Positions 33,291-43,057 of a stretch of DNA of 64,000 bases are shown in pieces. The DNA lies in assembly GCA_036268875.1 (NCBI GenBank), contig DATATI010000023.1:1-64000 (forward strand). Direction: 5' to 3'. The position numbers and the translations under genes were made by a program. The notes beneath the pieces were generated by a model. That model searched no databases and was not told the origin of the DNA. It saw only the letters and a program-made list of their open reading frames with translations. Source of the DNA: Polyangia bacterium (GTDB lineage Bacteria > Myxococcota_A > Polyangia > Fen-1088). The stretch's first letter is position 1. Each line of letters begins with the position of its first letter.

Positions 33291-36200
33291 TTAGGAGACG
33301 AGCGCCGTCGGCACGGCGAAGCTGGGCTCTGGATCGCCGAGGCGATTGAGCAACTCCCGTGCCGCTTTCAGGTCTGGTGTGGCAAAGCCCTCCGTAAATG
33401 AGCCATAGAGATCGGCCACGAGACGCCGTGCCGCGTCCCCACGGCCAGTTTGCTCCCAAACCCGGCCGAGGCTTGTGGTGGCGCGCAGCTCGAGCATCCG
33501 CGCGTTCTGCTGGCGCGCCAGCGCTCGGGCGCGCTCGAAGCATGCTTCGCTGTCGGCGATCAGTGCGCGTTCGAGATGGATCTCACCCATGAGACGATAA
33601 AGCTCGGGCGCGAACTGCAGCTCTTGCCGGGCCTCGGCCGCGATTGTCTCGACTTCTAATGTCGCCAGCGCTTCGTCCGCGCGGCCTGCTTTCCAGAGGG
33701 AGAGCCCTAGCATGGCCATTGTGATGGTCTGGTTGAGGTAGCTGCCGGTCGCTTGCCACTCCGCGATTCCCAACTTGGTTTCGGCGATCCCCTTGTCGGT
33801 CTCACCGCGTTCGACGAGTACCCAGCCATTGAACATTTTCGCGAACGGGCTCCAGATCTCGAAGCTCTCATGCTTCGCCAGCGTGAGAAGATCCGCGGCG
33901 GTCTTCGCCGCGCCGCCGATGTCGAGATTGCACGCGTGCAGGAGCAGGCTCGCCGCGAGAGCAAACGCTTCACTCGGATGGTGCTTGAGCTCGCGGGTCA
34001 ATGCGATTCCCGACTGGACCATCGCAGGGGCTTGGTCGGGATAGCCGAGCATCCAGAGGCTCGAGCCGAGCATGATCCGCAGTGCCGCGGACGATGAGAA
34101 TTGGAACGTGCGCACGATGTTGCGCTCGGCCTCGAGATTGAATAGTTGTAGGCCCGCTTCCGCATGCTCGCGGACCTGCAGGAATTCGCCCCGGTAGAAG
34201 TGGCTGTACCCGACCGCGTGATGGGCCATCACCTGGAGCATCGGAATTCCCGTCTGGTCGGCCAGGCGCAGTACCTGTGCGCCGGTCTCGAGGGCCTCGT
34301 CCAGCTTGCCGCGCAGGAAGTAATTGGTCCAAAGCCCCCAACGCGAGCCATATGTGCTGTTGAAATCGCCGAGCAGCTCGCCCAGTACACCCGCCCTACG
34401 ACATGTCCGTTCGACCTCGAGCGCGGCCCAGCCTTTGATTGCCATGTAGGCAGGCGCGATTCCCATCTGCAAATCGAGCTCTTGCTTGTCTCTCGCTGCG
34501 CCGGGTGCAAGCGCCGCGACGAGCTTCAGAGCATTTTCGAAATGCGCGATGGCCTCCTTGTTGTCGGCACGACCAAGCGCCCGCTGCCCGGCCTTTTGCC
34601 AGTGAGAGATCGCCTCGTCTAATAGACCCGCTCCTTCGTAGTGGCGAGCCAACAACTCTGGCTCGGTGTCTTTCAGGTAGGGGAAGCGTTCCGTCAGCGT
34701 TCGAGCGATCTGCGCGTGGTACTCGTGCCGGGTCTTGCGCAGCAACATGTCATAGGCGACGCGCTGGATGAGCGCGTGCTTGAAGGTAAAGACCGCCTGT
34801 TCTCGACTTCCCGTTCGAAAGACCAGCCCGGCGTCCACCAGGCGGGAAAGGTCTCCTTGAAGGACAGCGTCATCGCGCGAAGAAACGGCCTTCAGGACAT
34901 CGTAGCGGAACTCACGGCCCAAGGTGGCCGCGAGCTGAGCCAATGGTTTGCTAGCGCCGAGGCGGTCGATGCGGGCCATCAGCGGACCACGGATCGCGGC
35001 CGGTACGTCATCGTCGCTGCGTGTCCCCGCTGGCTGGTAGCGATCGTCCAGCTCTCGGAAGGAGCCTTCCTCCAAGATGGCTTTGGTCAGCTCCTCGACG
35101 AAGAGGGGGATGTCGCCAGCTCGCGTGAGCAGCTGGACGAGCAGGTCGTCGGGTAGCGCCTTCTGGCCGGTCAGGTGGGCGATGATGGTCTTGCTCTCAT
35201 CTCGGGGCAGGGGGCGAAGATTCCGCTCTTCGATGCGCCCGAGGTCCTCAGGCGGGAACTCGGGCCGGGCCGAGAGCAGGATCATGAGGTGCGTGGGCGA
35301 GTTCGGTATCTGGCGACGAAGAATGACCTTCAGGAGCTCAATCGTGGTGGGATCGGCCCAGTGCAGATCCTCGAGGATGAACAGCGTGGGGCGCTGCGCG
35401 GCCAGCCGAGTCAGGCATTCCGCGAGCAACTCCAGCGTGCGCTGCCGCTGCTTCGGCGCTGCGGCGGCGAGCGTCGGGTAGTGGTCGTCGACGGGGACGG
35501 CGAAGAGCGGAGCGAGCAGTGGGACCGCCTCCTCTGGCCGGAGGCCGAGAGCAACGACGCGCTCCTCGAGGTGCTTGCGCTTCTGGTCGGCTGACTGCGT
35601 GGCGGCGAACCCGAAGCGCCGCTCCATCATCTCGATGATCGGGTGCAGGGCGCTGTTCTCGTAGTACTGTGAGCAGCGGCAGTCGAGAAGGTCGTCGCGG
35701 CCCGGTTCGATCCAGCCTTTGACCATCTCGACGAGGCGTGACTTTCCGATCCCCGGCTCCCCGCGAATGAGGACCGCGGAGCGCGTCCCATTGCCGGCGA
35801 GCGCCCACGAGTCGGCGAGAAAGGCGACGTCCTCTTTCCTGCCCACGAACGGCGTCAAACCGGTTGCGTACGCGGCCTCGATGCGACTGGTGGCGGCGGT
35901 TGCTTCGAGGATCCGGAACAGGCGCAATGTGCGGGCCACACGCTTGAGCGTGGCGCCTTGAGGGAGCTCCTCGATCCTGAAGAAACCACGCACGAGGCGC
36001 TCGGTGGCCTCGCTTATCACGGCGCAACCCGGCCGGGCCTCAGTCTGCACGTGGTGCGCGAAGTTCGGCGTCTCACCGACCGCGAGCTGTTCTTTGCGAT
36101 CGCCCTCGCCGATCTCGCCCACGACGACCAGGCCGCTGTGTATCCCGACGCGCACCTGGAGCGGCTCTCCAGCGGCCCGAACCTTTTCGACCGCCTCCAA

Positions 36201-36545
36201 CATCTCCAAGCCCGCGAGGACCGCGCGGCGGGCGTCGTCCTCATGCGCGACGGGATACCCGAAGTAAATGAGCAGACCGTCACCGAGGTGCTGGGCGAGG
36301 TAGCCTTCGTGACGGCGGACGACGCCGGCGCACAGCGACTGGAACTCCTGCATCACCTCGCGCAGATCTTCCGGGTCCAATCGCTCCGAAAGTGCCGTCG
36401 ACCCGACGAGGTCGCAGAACAGCACCGTGAGTTGCCGCCGCTCCGCCTTCAGTGACTCGGGCGCGGCTGTGCCAAGCAACGGCTTTCCGCATTCGCCGCA
36501 GAATTTAGCTTCCGCGCCTTCGGCGTTGCAGTTCCGGCAGCGCAT
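33291..36545 (-). CDS. Class III nucleotide cyclase fused to AAA ATPase and TPR domain
   Basis: A 1084-residue signalling protein. Order: zinc ribbon (CRNCNAEGAEAKFCGECG, 3-20); class III cyclase domain (about 38-210) with metal ligands Asp45 in FCDLVGST and Asp89 in GDGLLIYFG; AAA/NACHT-like ATPase (Walker A GEPGIGKS near 265, Walker B-type TLFILEDLHWADPTT); then helical TPR-like repeats from about 620 to the end. The cyclase transition-state pair is Asn161 but His165 where most have Arg (NFAHHV against NxAxR), which may lower activity or make it a binding domain. AAGGGGG precedes the ATG. Such large fusions usually act as sensors. The kinase with a cyclic-nucleotide domain lies two genes away, so the two may form one pathway. 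Confidence 0.9.
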   Translation of the reverse strand: MRCRNCNAEGAEAKFCGECGKPLLGTAAPESLKAERRQLTVLFCDLVGSTALSERLDPEDLREVMQEFQSLCAGVVRRHEGYLAQHLGDGLLIYFGYPVAHEDDARRAVLAGLEMLEAVEKVRAAGEPLQVRVGIHSGLVVVGEIGEGDRKEQLAVGETPNFAHHVQTEARPGCAVISEATERLVRGFFRIEELPQGATLKRVARTLRLFRILEATAATSRIEAAYATGLTPFVGRKEDVAFLADSWALAGNGTRSAVLIRGEPGIGKSRLVEMVKGWIEPGRDDLLDCRCSQYYENSALHPIIEMMERRFGFAATQSADQKRKHLEERVVALGLRPEEAVPLLAPLFAVPVDDHYPTLAAAAPKQRQRTLELLAECLTRLAAQRPTLFILEDLHWADPTTIELLKVILRRQIPNSPTHLMILLSARPEFPPEDLGRIEERNLRPLPRDESKTIIAHLTGQKALPDDLLVQLLTRAGDIPLFVEELTKAILEEGSFRELDDRYQPAGTRSDDDVPAAIRGPLMARIDRLGASKPLAQLAATLGREFRYDVLKAVSSRDDAVLQGDLSRLVDAGLVFRTGSREQAVFTFKHALIQRVAYDMLLRKTRHEYHAQIARTLTERFPYLKDTEPELLARHYEGAGLLDEAISHWQKAGQRALGRADNKEAIAHFENALKLVAALAPGAARDKQELDLQMGIAPAYMAIKGWAALEVERTCRRAGVLGELLGDFNSTYGSRWGLWTNYFLRGKLDEALETGAQVLRLADQTGIPMLQVMAHHAVGYSHFYRGEFLQVREHAEAGLQLFNLEAERNIVRTFQFSSSAALRIMLGSSLWMLGYPDQAPAMVQSGIALTRELKHHPSEAFALAASLLLHACNLDIGGAAKTAADLLTLAKHESFEIWSPFAKMFNGWVLVERGETDKGIAETKLGIAEWQATGSYLNQTITMAMLGLSLWKAGRADEALATLEVETIAAEARQELQFAPELYRLMGEIHLERALIADSEACFERARALARQQNARMLELRATTSLGRVWEQTGRGDAARRLVADLYGSFTEGFATPDLKAARELLNRLGDPEPSFAVPTALVS

Positions 36546-36817
36546 AGTCCCCCTTCGGTTTTGATAACATGCCTACCGCTTCTTCTCTATGTCTCTGCCC
36601 GCAGCTCGGACGTCCGATTGATCCATCTACTTCGGCACTCAATCTCCCGCAATGATCGCCCGCGGCAGCCGCTCATGATGAGCCCTGGGTTCTCGAAGCC
36701 CTGCCGTGGGGATGTAGCTCGTCAGACTCAGAGAGTGAAGCCACTTCGTGGGTGAGCAATGGCGCCTTTTGATACTTCGTTTTGAAGTTGTCTCCCGCGC
36801 TGAATACCACTCCGTGG

Positions 36818-38692
36818 CTAATCACCCGGAACATCGTTGGCCCGCACGCTCCTTAGGGTGGGTCCCATCCCAATTCCTTCCTCTGCTTGCGCCATCTTCT
36901 GCGGCCTCGGAATCCCGTAGTAATCCAGCTTCGACACGAACGTCCGTCGCGGCATTCCGATGTGCATCGCCGCCCTTGTCTGGTTCCCATTGTGCAAGAT
37001 CAGGGCATCAATAATTCGCCGCCGCTCGGCTACCTTGGTCGGATCGGTCAGCACCGGCAGATTCTTGGTCATCTCGGCCGTCGGCATCGCCGACAGGGTC
37101 GCCGGTTCGTGCCGCGCCACCGGCATCGCCATCTCCGGCGGCGTCATGAACAACTCCCGCGTCAGCCGCATCTTTTCCATCGGCAGGTGCTCGATGCGGA
37201 TCTCCACCCCGTCGCACAGGGCGACCGCGCGTTCGATGACGTTCTTCAGCTCACGGATGTTGCCAGGCCAGTGGTAGCGGCGCAGGCAGTCCATCACTTC
37301 GCTGCTGACAGGCAGGGGACGGTCGCGGCCGATGTCGCGACAGGCGGCGGCGACGAAGGTGTCGAGCAGAGTGGGGATCTCGTCGACGCGCTCCCGCAAC
37401 GGAGGCACCACCAGGGTGATGCCGTTCATGCGGTACATCAGGTCGCCGCGGAACTCGCCTTTGACGACCGCGGCTTCCAGGTCCTTGTTGGTGGCCGAGA
37501 TGAAACGGACGTCGATGGGATGTGGCTTTAACGCGCCGATGGGCCGGACCTCGCGGGTCTCGATGACACGCAGAAGCTTGGCTTGCATGGGCAGCGGCAT
37601 GTCCCCGATCTCGTCCAGAAAAACGCTGCCACCGTTGGCGGATTCCAGCAGGCCGATCTTGGCGCCGATGGCTCCGGTGAAGGCGCCGCGTTCGTGTCCG
37701 AACAGCTCGCTGTCCATCAATGAATCGGTCAGACCCGCGCAGTTGAGAGCGACAAACGGCTTCGCCGCTCGCGGTGACAGCCGGTGCACCAGCTGAGCCA
37801 GGACGTCTTTGCCGACGCCACACTCGCCCAGGATCAAGACGTTGATCGGCGATGAAGCGGCGCGCGCGGCCATGTCGCGAACGCGCTGCATGGCCGCCAC
37901 CTCGGGCGAAGCGGCGACCTCGCGTGCCGGCTGCTGTCCGGCGCGGCCTTTCAATAAGGCATTGGCGGTAGCCAGGAGCGCGTCGCCGCTCCGTCCGTTC
38001 TTGGGATACCAGGCGACACCGCAGGTCGCCGTCAGACCGCCGTCGCGGCAGCTCTCAAGCACGCCACGGATCAGCGCTTCGACGTCGCCTTCCTTGGCGT
38101 CGACGAATAGAATTTCGTAATCGGTCGGCCCGTAGGTGGCGAAGACGTGCGGGGCATTCAGCTCGCGCGCCAGGATCGGCAGCACCTTGGTCCAGTGCGC
38201 GGGGCCGGTGAATCGCACCCGCGCCAGCGCAAACGACGCCTTGTTCTTCGCGGCGCGGGCGCATTCGTCGTCGACGCGGGCTTCGAAATAGGTGTGCGAC
38301 CACAGGCGCCGCGGGCCGGGCGCCGATCGGTTCTGCAGCACCATGATGACCGTCGATCCAATGATGACCGCTTCGCCGGGCAGGATGGGCACCGGCTGGC
38401 CGGCCCTGATGGCACCGGCGCGTACGCGGGTGCCGTTGGCGCTGCCGACGTCTTCAATGGCCAGCACCGGCGCGCCGTCCTGGGAGGCCACGCGCAGAAC
38501 GGCGTGCTCGCGGGACGCCATCGGGTCGTCGATGTGAACGGCGGCGCGCGATGAACGGCCGATGGCCAATGCGCCGGACGCGGGCAAAGGGTGGGAGGCA
38601 AAAACATCGGGCGACATGACCAACAGGTGCAGCCCGTCCGTCCCAGTGGCCACCTCTTCCTCGTCACCCGTAATCGTGGTCTCGGTGATCAC
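36818..38692 (-). CDS. FHA-domain sigma54-dependent transcriptional activator
   Basis: A 624-residue activator starting at GTG 38692 with GGGGGAA upstream. An FHA domain (about 20-120; IGRSSRAAVHIDDPMASREHAVL, split as IGRSSRAAVHIDD and SREHAVL) binds phosphothreonine. A middle domain at about 130-260 is unassigned. The AAA+ domain (about 275-515) has GECGVGKD (a GESGTGKE variant with Cys), GAFTGA for sigma54 contact, and GNIRELKNVIERA. A Fis-type helix-turn-helix lies near 585-600 (NQTRAAMHIGMPRRTFVSKL). FHA-containing activators of this type act downstream of Ser/Thr kinases in myxobacteria. It lies 272 bases upstream of the cyclase on the same strand and shares its neighbourhood with the kinase; the target genes are unknown. 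Confidence 0.93.
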   Translation of the reverse strand: MITETTITGDEEEVATGTDGLHLLVMSPDVFASHPLPASGALAIGRSSRAAVHIDDPMASREHAVLRVASQDGAPVLAIEDVGSANGTRVRAGAIRAGQPVPILPGEAVIIGSTVIMVLQNRSAPGPRRLWSHTYFEARVDDECARAAKNKASFALARVRFTGPAHWTKVLPILARELNAPHVFATYGPTDYEILFVDAKEGDVEALIRGVLESCRDGGLTATCGVAWYPKNGRSGDALLATANALLKGRAGQQPAREVAASPEVAAMQRVRDMAARAASSPINVLILGECGVGKDVLAQLVHRLSPRAAKPFVALNCAGLTDSLMDSELFGHERGAFTGAIGAKIGLLESANGGSVFLDEIGDMPLPMQAKLLRVIETREVRPIGALKPHPIDVRFISATNKDLEAAVVKGEFRGDLMYRMNGITLVVPPLRERVDEIPTLLDTFVAAACRDIGRDRPLPVSSEVMDCLRRYHWPGNIRELKNVIERAVALCDGVEIRIEHLPMEKMRLTRELFMTPPEMAMPVARHEPATLSAMPTAEMTKNLPVLTDPTKVAERRRIIDALILHNGNQTRAAMHIGMPRRTFVSKLDYYGIPRPQKMAQAEEGIGMGPTLRSVRANDVPGD

Positions 38693-39028
38693 GGTTCCCC
38701 CAAGTGGGCAGCACGATAACGCTACCGCACGGAACCATCAAGCTTGGTGCGAGGGCGATTTTGCGCCAATCGCGGGCGTTGGGACCGACCCCAACCTTGA
38801 ACTTATCGCGGATTTTTCTTCGTCATTGGCAGTGACGGTGTCCAAACCACTGCACAGATTGGCTGTCCGCGTCCGCAGGACTGGCGAAGATCAGCACCGC
38901 TGGTCCGCTTTTTCGGAACAAGCAAACCCGGACAAACGAAAATCGGCTGCGCGCGACCAGCGACAGATCGCCGCAACGGCAGGTCAGCGATCGGTTGCGC
39001 GCCGGTCGTCGCTCGGCGCGCTCGCCGC
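38693..39028. other. 336-base gap without recognisable gene
   Basis: This leader region of the FHA-sigma54 gene lies before the end of the DUF1552 gene. Short frames on both strands have no recognisable protein. No clear -24/-12 (GG-N10-GC) element or hairpin stood out. Confidence 0.5.
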
Positions 39029-40432
39029 TCACACCTCGGGCAGGGTGCCGGTGCTGTCACCGACAGTAGCGGTCACGCCCAGGGTGGCAATGGTGGTCAC
39101 CAGCAGGTTCGAGACCGGAACGCCGCTGGACGGCGGCTTTGACTTCCACGACGGCGCGGAGACCGCTTGGCCATAGCGCACGTGCTGCCCGGGCTTCAAG
39201 GCGCCACCGCCATGACCGGCCAGCAGGATCGGCATGTCGGTGTGGTTGTGCATGTCGCCGTCGGAGACGTCGCTGGAGATGAAGATGGCCGAGTTGGTCA
39301 AGAGGTTCTCCCCGGCCGGTCCGTCGGAGACCGCTTTCATCTGCGTCAGCAGATATGCCACCTGCTGGAAGGTCCAGGTGTTGATGGCGATGAGCTGCGC
39401 GATGTTGGTCGCGTTGCCGCCGTGGTGCGAGATGTTGTGGTGCCCGCCATTGATGGGACCGCCGGCGGCGGTCAGGAACGGGTAGGTCTGGTTGCTGACA
39501 CCATTGCCCTGCATGAACGAGATGACCCGCGTGGCGTCGCACTGGAACGCCAGCACCATCAGATCCAGCATCAGCTTCATGTGGGTGGGATAGTCGGGCG
39601 GATTCGACGGCGGCGGCGTCCCCATCTTGCAACTCATCATCGGCCCGGCAGTCGTCAGCTCGACCTCCAGCTGGCGCACGCCGGTCAGGTACTGATCCAG
39701 CTTGCCGGCGTCGGTCTTGCCAAGCTTGCCCGAAAGGCTGGCCACGTCGGCGGTGATGTAATCCAGCACGCTCTTGTCGTAGGCCTGGCGCTTGGCGACG
39801 TCCGACGACGACGCCTTCGGATCGAAGCCCATGAAGATCTGGTTGAAGGCCTGCATGGCGTCGGTGATCTTCGGCAGCGGCGTCACGGCGTCGGCCCAGG
39901 ACACATTGCGCGTATAAGCGCAGCTGTACCCGCTGTCGCAGCCGCCGGCCGAGCTGCCGCCGTCGATCCCCAGCGGCAGCGACGGCAAGCGCGTCTTGAT
40001 GCCGTTCTTGATGAGGCCGTTGGCCGCCACCTGGTCGGCTGAAATACCAAGGTGGATCATCGAGTCGGACTTCAGCGCGTGCGCGCAGGTGATGAACGCG
40101 CTGGTCCCGGCCGCGTGGTCGCCGATCTGATCGGGGTTGGCCGGCTGGTTGTTGAGGCCGGTGACGATCGAGAAGTCCGCCCGCAAAGGTTCCAGCGCGG
40201 TCAGCGACGGCGGCATGGTGTAGCCGGTGCCGGTGGTGGTCGGGCGGAAGTTGTCCATCCACACGCCGTTCGGGATCCACCAGTAGATGGCTCGTTTGGC
40301 AGCCGCGCTCTGCGCCTGGGCCAGGGCCTCCTTCGGCGCCAGTGACTCCAGGAACGGCAGGCCGACCACGACGGCGCCGCCGCCCAGGAACTTCCGGCGA
40401 GTCAGATGCGGATTCGTCGGTTTGATCTTCAT
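39029..40432 (-). CDS. DUF1552-containing, Tat-exported protein
   Basis: A 467-residue protein with a twin-arginine signal: TRRKFLGGGAVVVGLPFLE near residues 11-29. The mature part has IYWWIPNGVWMDNF, GLNNQPANPDQIGDHAAG, FQCDATRVISFMQ and DGDMHNHTDMPILLAGHG. These match DUF1552, which is almost always coupled with DUF1592 partners and probably belongs to the alkaline-phosphatase-like fold. Its ATG overlaps the partner stop by four bases (40429-40432), so translation is coupled. The pair is thought to act in periplasmic or surface electron-transfer or hydrolysis, but the role is not established. Confidence 0.9.
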   Translation of the reverse strand: MKIKPTNPHLTRRKFLGGGAVVVGLPFLESLAPKEALAQAQSAAAKRAIYWWIPNGVWMDNFRPTTTGTGYTMPPSLTALEPLRADFSIVTGLNNQPANPDQIGDHAAGTSAFITCAHALKSDSMIHLGISADQVAANGLIKNGIKTRLPSLPLGIDGGSSAGGCDSGYSCAYTRNVSWADAVTPLPKITDAMQAFNQIFMGFDPKASSSDVAKRQAYDKSVLDYITADVASLSGKLGKTDAGKLDQYLTGVRQLEVELTTAGPMMSCKMGTPPPSNPPDYPTHMKLMLDLMVLAFQCDATRVISFMQGNGVSNQTYPFLTAAGGPINGGHHNISHHGGNATNIAQLIAINTWTFQQVAYLLTQMKAVSDGPAGENLLTNSAIFISSDVSDGDMHNHTDMPILLAGHGGGALKPGQHVRYGQAVSAPSWKSKPPSSGVPVSNLLVTTIATLGVTATVGDSTGTLPEV

Positions 40433-42198
40433 GGCGAAACTCCCTCACCGCGACGATTAAGGAACGTGGGGCTGTTGACCAGGGCGGTAACCAGATCCGG
40501 AAATTTGAGGCCGCTCTTGTTGAACGTGCTGGCCAGCGCCGGCACCGCTGTCGTGTCCATGTTTTTCGGGTCAGTGGCGATCGCCCGCCCCAGCGCGTAG
40601 CTGTAAAGCTTGCTGGTCATGCACCCGGGGAAAGCCGCGTTGCGGCCGATGATCTGCGTGAGGTCCATGAGGCCATTGAAGTGCTCGCCGGTCGACAACA
40701 TGCCGGTCGAATCGATGGGCAGCTTGCCATCCGTGGTTCGATAGGCGCCGATGGCGTTGTAGTTCTCCATGCCGAACCCGATCGGATCCATGAGGGTATG
40801 GCAGGCGGCGCAGGTGGGGTTATTGATGTGCGCGGTCAGCACCTGGCGAAGCGTCGTGGCGCCGGTGGGGTCAGCCATGATCATCGTGTTCACCGTCGGC
40901 GGCGGCGGCGGGATGTCCTCGCACAGCAGTTCGGTCAACACGTACTTGCCGCGCAAGACGGGCGACGTGCGATCGGCGTGCGCGTTGACGGTGAGGAAGC
41001 TGGCCTGGGTCAGGAAGCCGCCGCGCTGGGCGTTGCCAGTGAGATCGACGCGCACGGGATCCGTCGAATTGACCTTGGGCAGGCCATAGAACTGCGCCAG
41101 GCGATCGTTGGCGAAGGTGAACTTGGCGGTGAGCAGCTGATCCGCCGGTAAATTGTTGAACACCACCTCGCGGAACAGCAGCTGCGTCTCGCTCTTCAGG
41201 GCGGCGCGCAGGCTGGCATCGAACTGCGGGAACATGGTCGGATCGGGATCAGCCTCGTCGACCTTGCGGATATACAGCCACTGCCCGGCGAAGTTGTCGA
41301 CCAGTGCCTGCGCCTTCGGATCGGCCAGCATGCGCGTCACCTGCGCGCCCAGAACGCTGGTCTGGTGCAGGTTGCCGACCTTGGCGGCGGAAAACAGCGC
41401 GTCGTCCGGCATCGAGCTCCAGATGAAATACGAAAGGCGCGACGCCAGCTCGTAATCGTTCAGCGGGTGCGGGGTGGTCGACTTCGGATCGGCGTCGATC
41501 TCCGGACGATAGGTGAAGTTAGGCGACAGCAGCGCCGCCCGCAGCGCCAGCGCAAAACCGGTCTCGACCGAGTCGCCCTGGGTGGTCGCCATGGTCACCA
41601 GCGCCATCAGACGATCGACCTCGGATGAATCGACCGGACGGCGCCAGGCACGCGGCAAGAACGCCTCCAGCGAGGTGCGCGCGCAGGCCGCGCCGCCGGC
41701 GACCAGATCGCAGCCGACCAGCTTGCTGCGCTGGGCGGTGTTCGACAGCGCCGCCGAGACCAGGGACGTCGCCGCGCTGTTGTAGCAACTGAGGTGCAGC
41801 GGCGAGACGGTGAGGACGTCGGACGTGTTGTCGAAGTCGGCGCCGCGATCGTCGACAGGAAAGTTGAAGTCGACGCTGGGGTGCGTGGTGGTCCCCAGCA
41901 AGTCGCGCATGGTGTTGTCGTACTCAGCCAGGTTCAGGCGGTGCATCGTGACTCGCCCGGGATCGGTCGGCGCCGGACCGCCGACGTTCGACCCGCCGGT
42001 CCCTGATCCGGTTCCGGTGCCGTTGCCGGAGCCCGTGGAACCCGAACCGGAACCAGAACCGGGCCCGCCCGGCGACCCGCTGGAACCGATGTCGCCGGAG
42101 CAGCCGCCCACAATCGGCACCACCAGCGCGATGGCGAAACCGAAGGCTGCTGCCGGAGAGCAAGCGCGAGGAACTCGTTCGGATCTACCTGAAAACAT
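40429..42198 (-). CDS. DUF1592 (planctomycete cytochrome c-like) lipoprotein, five-domain
   Basis: A 589-residue lipoprotein (lipobox IVGGCSG) with a GSGSGS linker to about 75. The domain order is that of the family: DUF1587 (MHRLNLAEYDNTMRDLLG), DUF1595 (ARTSLEAFLPRAWRRPVD), DUF1592 (LLSPNFTYRPEID, YELASRLSYFIWSSMPDD), DUF1588 (QRGGFLTQASFL and a heme c site CAACHTLMDPIGFG) and DUF1585 (KFPDLVTALVNSPTFLNR). Heme is probably attached at CAACH. It is the first gene of the operon and overlaps DUF1552 by four bases. A frameshifted fragment of the same family lies at 19337-19709. Confidence 0.93.
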   Translation of the reverse strand: MFSGRSERVPRACSPAAAFGFAIALVVPIVGGCSGDIGSSGSPGGPGSGSGSGSTGSGNGTGTGSGTGGSNVGGPAPTDPGRVTMHRLNLAEYDNTMRDLLGTTTHPSVDFNFPVDDRGADFDNTSDVLTVSPLHLSCYNSAATSLVSAALSNTAQRSKLVGCDLVAGGAACARTSLEAFLPRAWRRPVDSSEVDRLMALVTMATTQGDSVETGFALALRAALLSPNFTYRPEIDADPKSTTPHPLNDYELASRLSYFIWSSMPDDALFSAAKVGNLHQTSVLGAQVTRMLADPKAQALVDNFAGQWLYIRKVDEADPDPTMFPQFDASLRAALKSETQLLFREVVFNNLPADQLLTAKFTFANDRLAQFYGLPKVNSTDPVRVDLTGNAQRGGFLTQASFLTVNAHADRTSPVLRGKYVLTELLCEDIPPPPPTVNTMIMADPTGATTLRQVLTAHINNPTCAACHTLMDPIGFGMENYNAIGAYRTTDGKLPIDSTGMLSTGEHFNGLMDLTQIIGRNAAFPGCMTSKLYSYALGRAIATDPKNMDTTAVPALASTFNKSGLKFPDLVTALVNSPTFLNRRGEGVSP

Positions 42199-42595
42199 GG
42201 ACGACCCCTTTGGCCGCGGTTGACGCCCCCACTCCCCGCCTCACGACCCAATACATAGTGGCAAGGAACGGACGAAATAGGTCAATAAATCGAAACACAA
42301 AGCCCGAATTTTGACCTAAGGAATTTCACTCGTGTGTAAGCCTTGGCTAACAGATGTGTTCGAATCCGTGAACGCCAAGCCCGTCGCGTTCCTGTCATGG
42401 GCTATTCCGAGATGAGCTTCATCGATGACCTGCCATCGCGACGCCTGCGCCAGAGACGACGATCCGGGGGGGACACGGCGGGGCGGGGCCAGCATCGACC
42501 CCTGCACGCGGCTGACATGAGGATCATCAACATCAACCCCGCCAACTCGACCGAGCCGTCGGCCTGGGAACAACGACACGGCGTCGGTAGGCCGC
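42199..42595. other. 397-base gap upstream of the DUF1592 operon
   Basis: It contains the leader of the DUF1592 gene, with AT-rich DNA at 42240-42330 holding the inverted repeat at 42279-42317. Short frames at 42316-42600 show no recognisable protein. Confidence 0.5.
42279..42317. promoter_or_regulatory. Inverted repeat AGGTCAA...TTGACCT, possible operator
   Basis: AGGTCAA (42279-42285) and TTGACCT (42311-42317) are perfect 7-base inverted arms separated by 25 bases, in AT-rich DNA 81-119 bases before the DUF1592 start. It could be a pair of half-sites or two -35-like boxes. The regulator is unknown. Confidence 0.35.
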
Positions 42596-43045
42596 CTATC
42601 TCACCGAGATGACCCTGGCGCCGCCGAGGGCTGCATCGGCCGAGACGTAGCCGATCGCCCCCGCGGTCTGCAGGACGAACTTCACGACCTGATCGTCGCT
42701 GTCGACCTCGGGCGGCGGCACGCTGCGCCCCGAGAAGATCGCCTGCAGCCAAAATGCCTTCACCGCACTCACCGAGCGCCTCAAGGCCTCGTCGGAGAAT
42801 CGTCGCCGGGTTGGCGAATCGGCCGGTTGATCGACGGGCCGAAGCGGCTGGCCGTCGGGCCAGGTCGCCCTCTTGCGCAGGAATGCTTCCAGCAGGAACC
42901 GGCGGTCGACGCTGTCAATGGGGTTGCTGGGGGACACGATCACCCGGAACGCCGCCGACGCCGACGGCGCGGCGTCCGCGCCCGACGGCGTCGGCGTCGC
43001 GACGATGAGGCAGGCGATCAACAACGAGAGAACTGAGCGCACCAC
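42596..43045 (-). CDS. Small PstS-like periplasmic binding-fold protein
   Basis: A 149-residue exported protein with signal SVLSLLIACLIVATPTPSGADA. RVIVSPSNPIDSVDRRFLLE and the end VVKFVLQTAGAIGYVSADAAL match the short phosphate-binding-like proteins found beside porins, where most of the PstS fold is missing. Start is GTG 43045 or the GTG three bases on. It begins 12 bases after the porin stop and is likely part of one operon with it. The ligand is unknown. Confidence 0.7.
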   Translation of the reverse strand: MVRSVLSLLIACLIVATPTPSGADAAPSASAAFRVIVSPSNPIDSVDRRFLLEAFLRKRATWPDGQPLRPVDQPADSPTRRRFSDEALRRSVSAVKAFWLQAIFSGRSVPPPEVDSDDQVVKFVLQTAGAIGYVSADAALGGARVISVR

Positions 43046-43057
43046 CAGACGCTGTCC

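Noticed and set aside
36561-36755. Short plus-strand frame upstream of the cyclase
   Set aside because: No ribosome site, motif or family; lies in the leader of divergently read genes.
36690-36760. Possible tRNA-like stretch (GGGGATGTAGCTCG)
   Set aside because: Only a D-arm-like piece is present; no acceptor or anticodon stem can be drawn.
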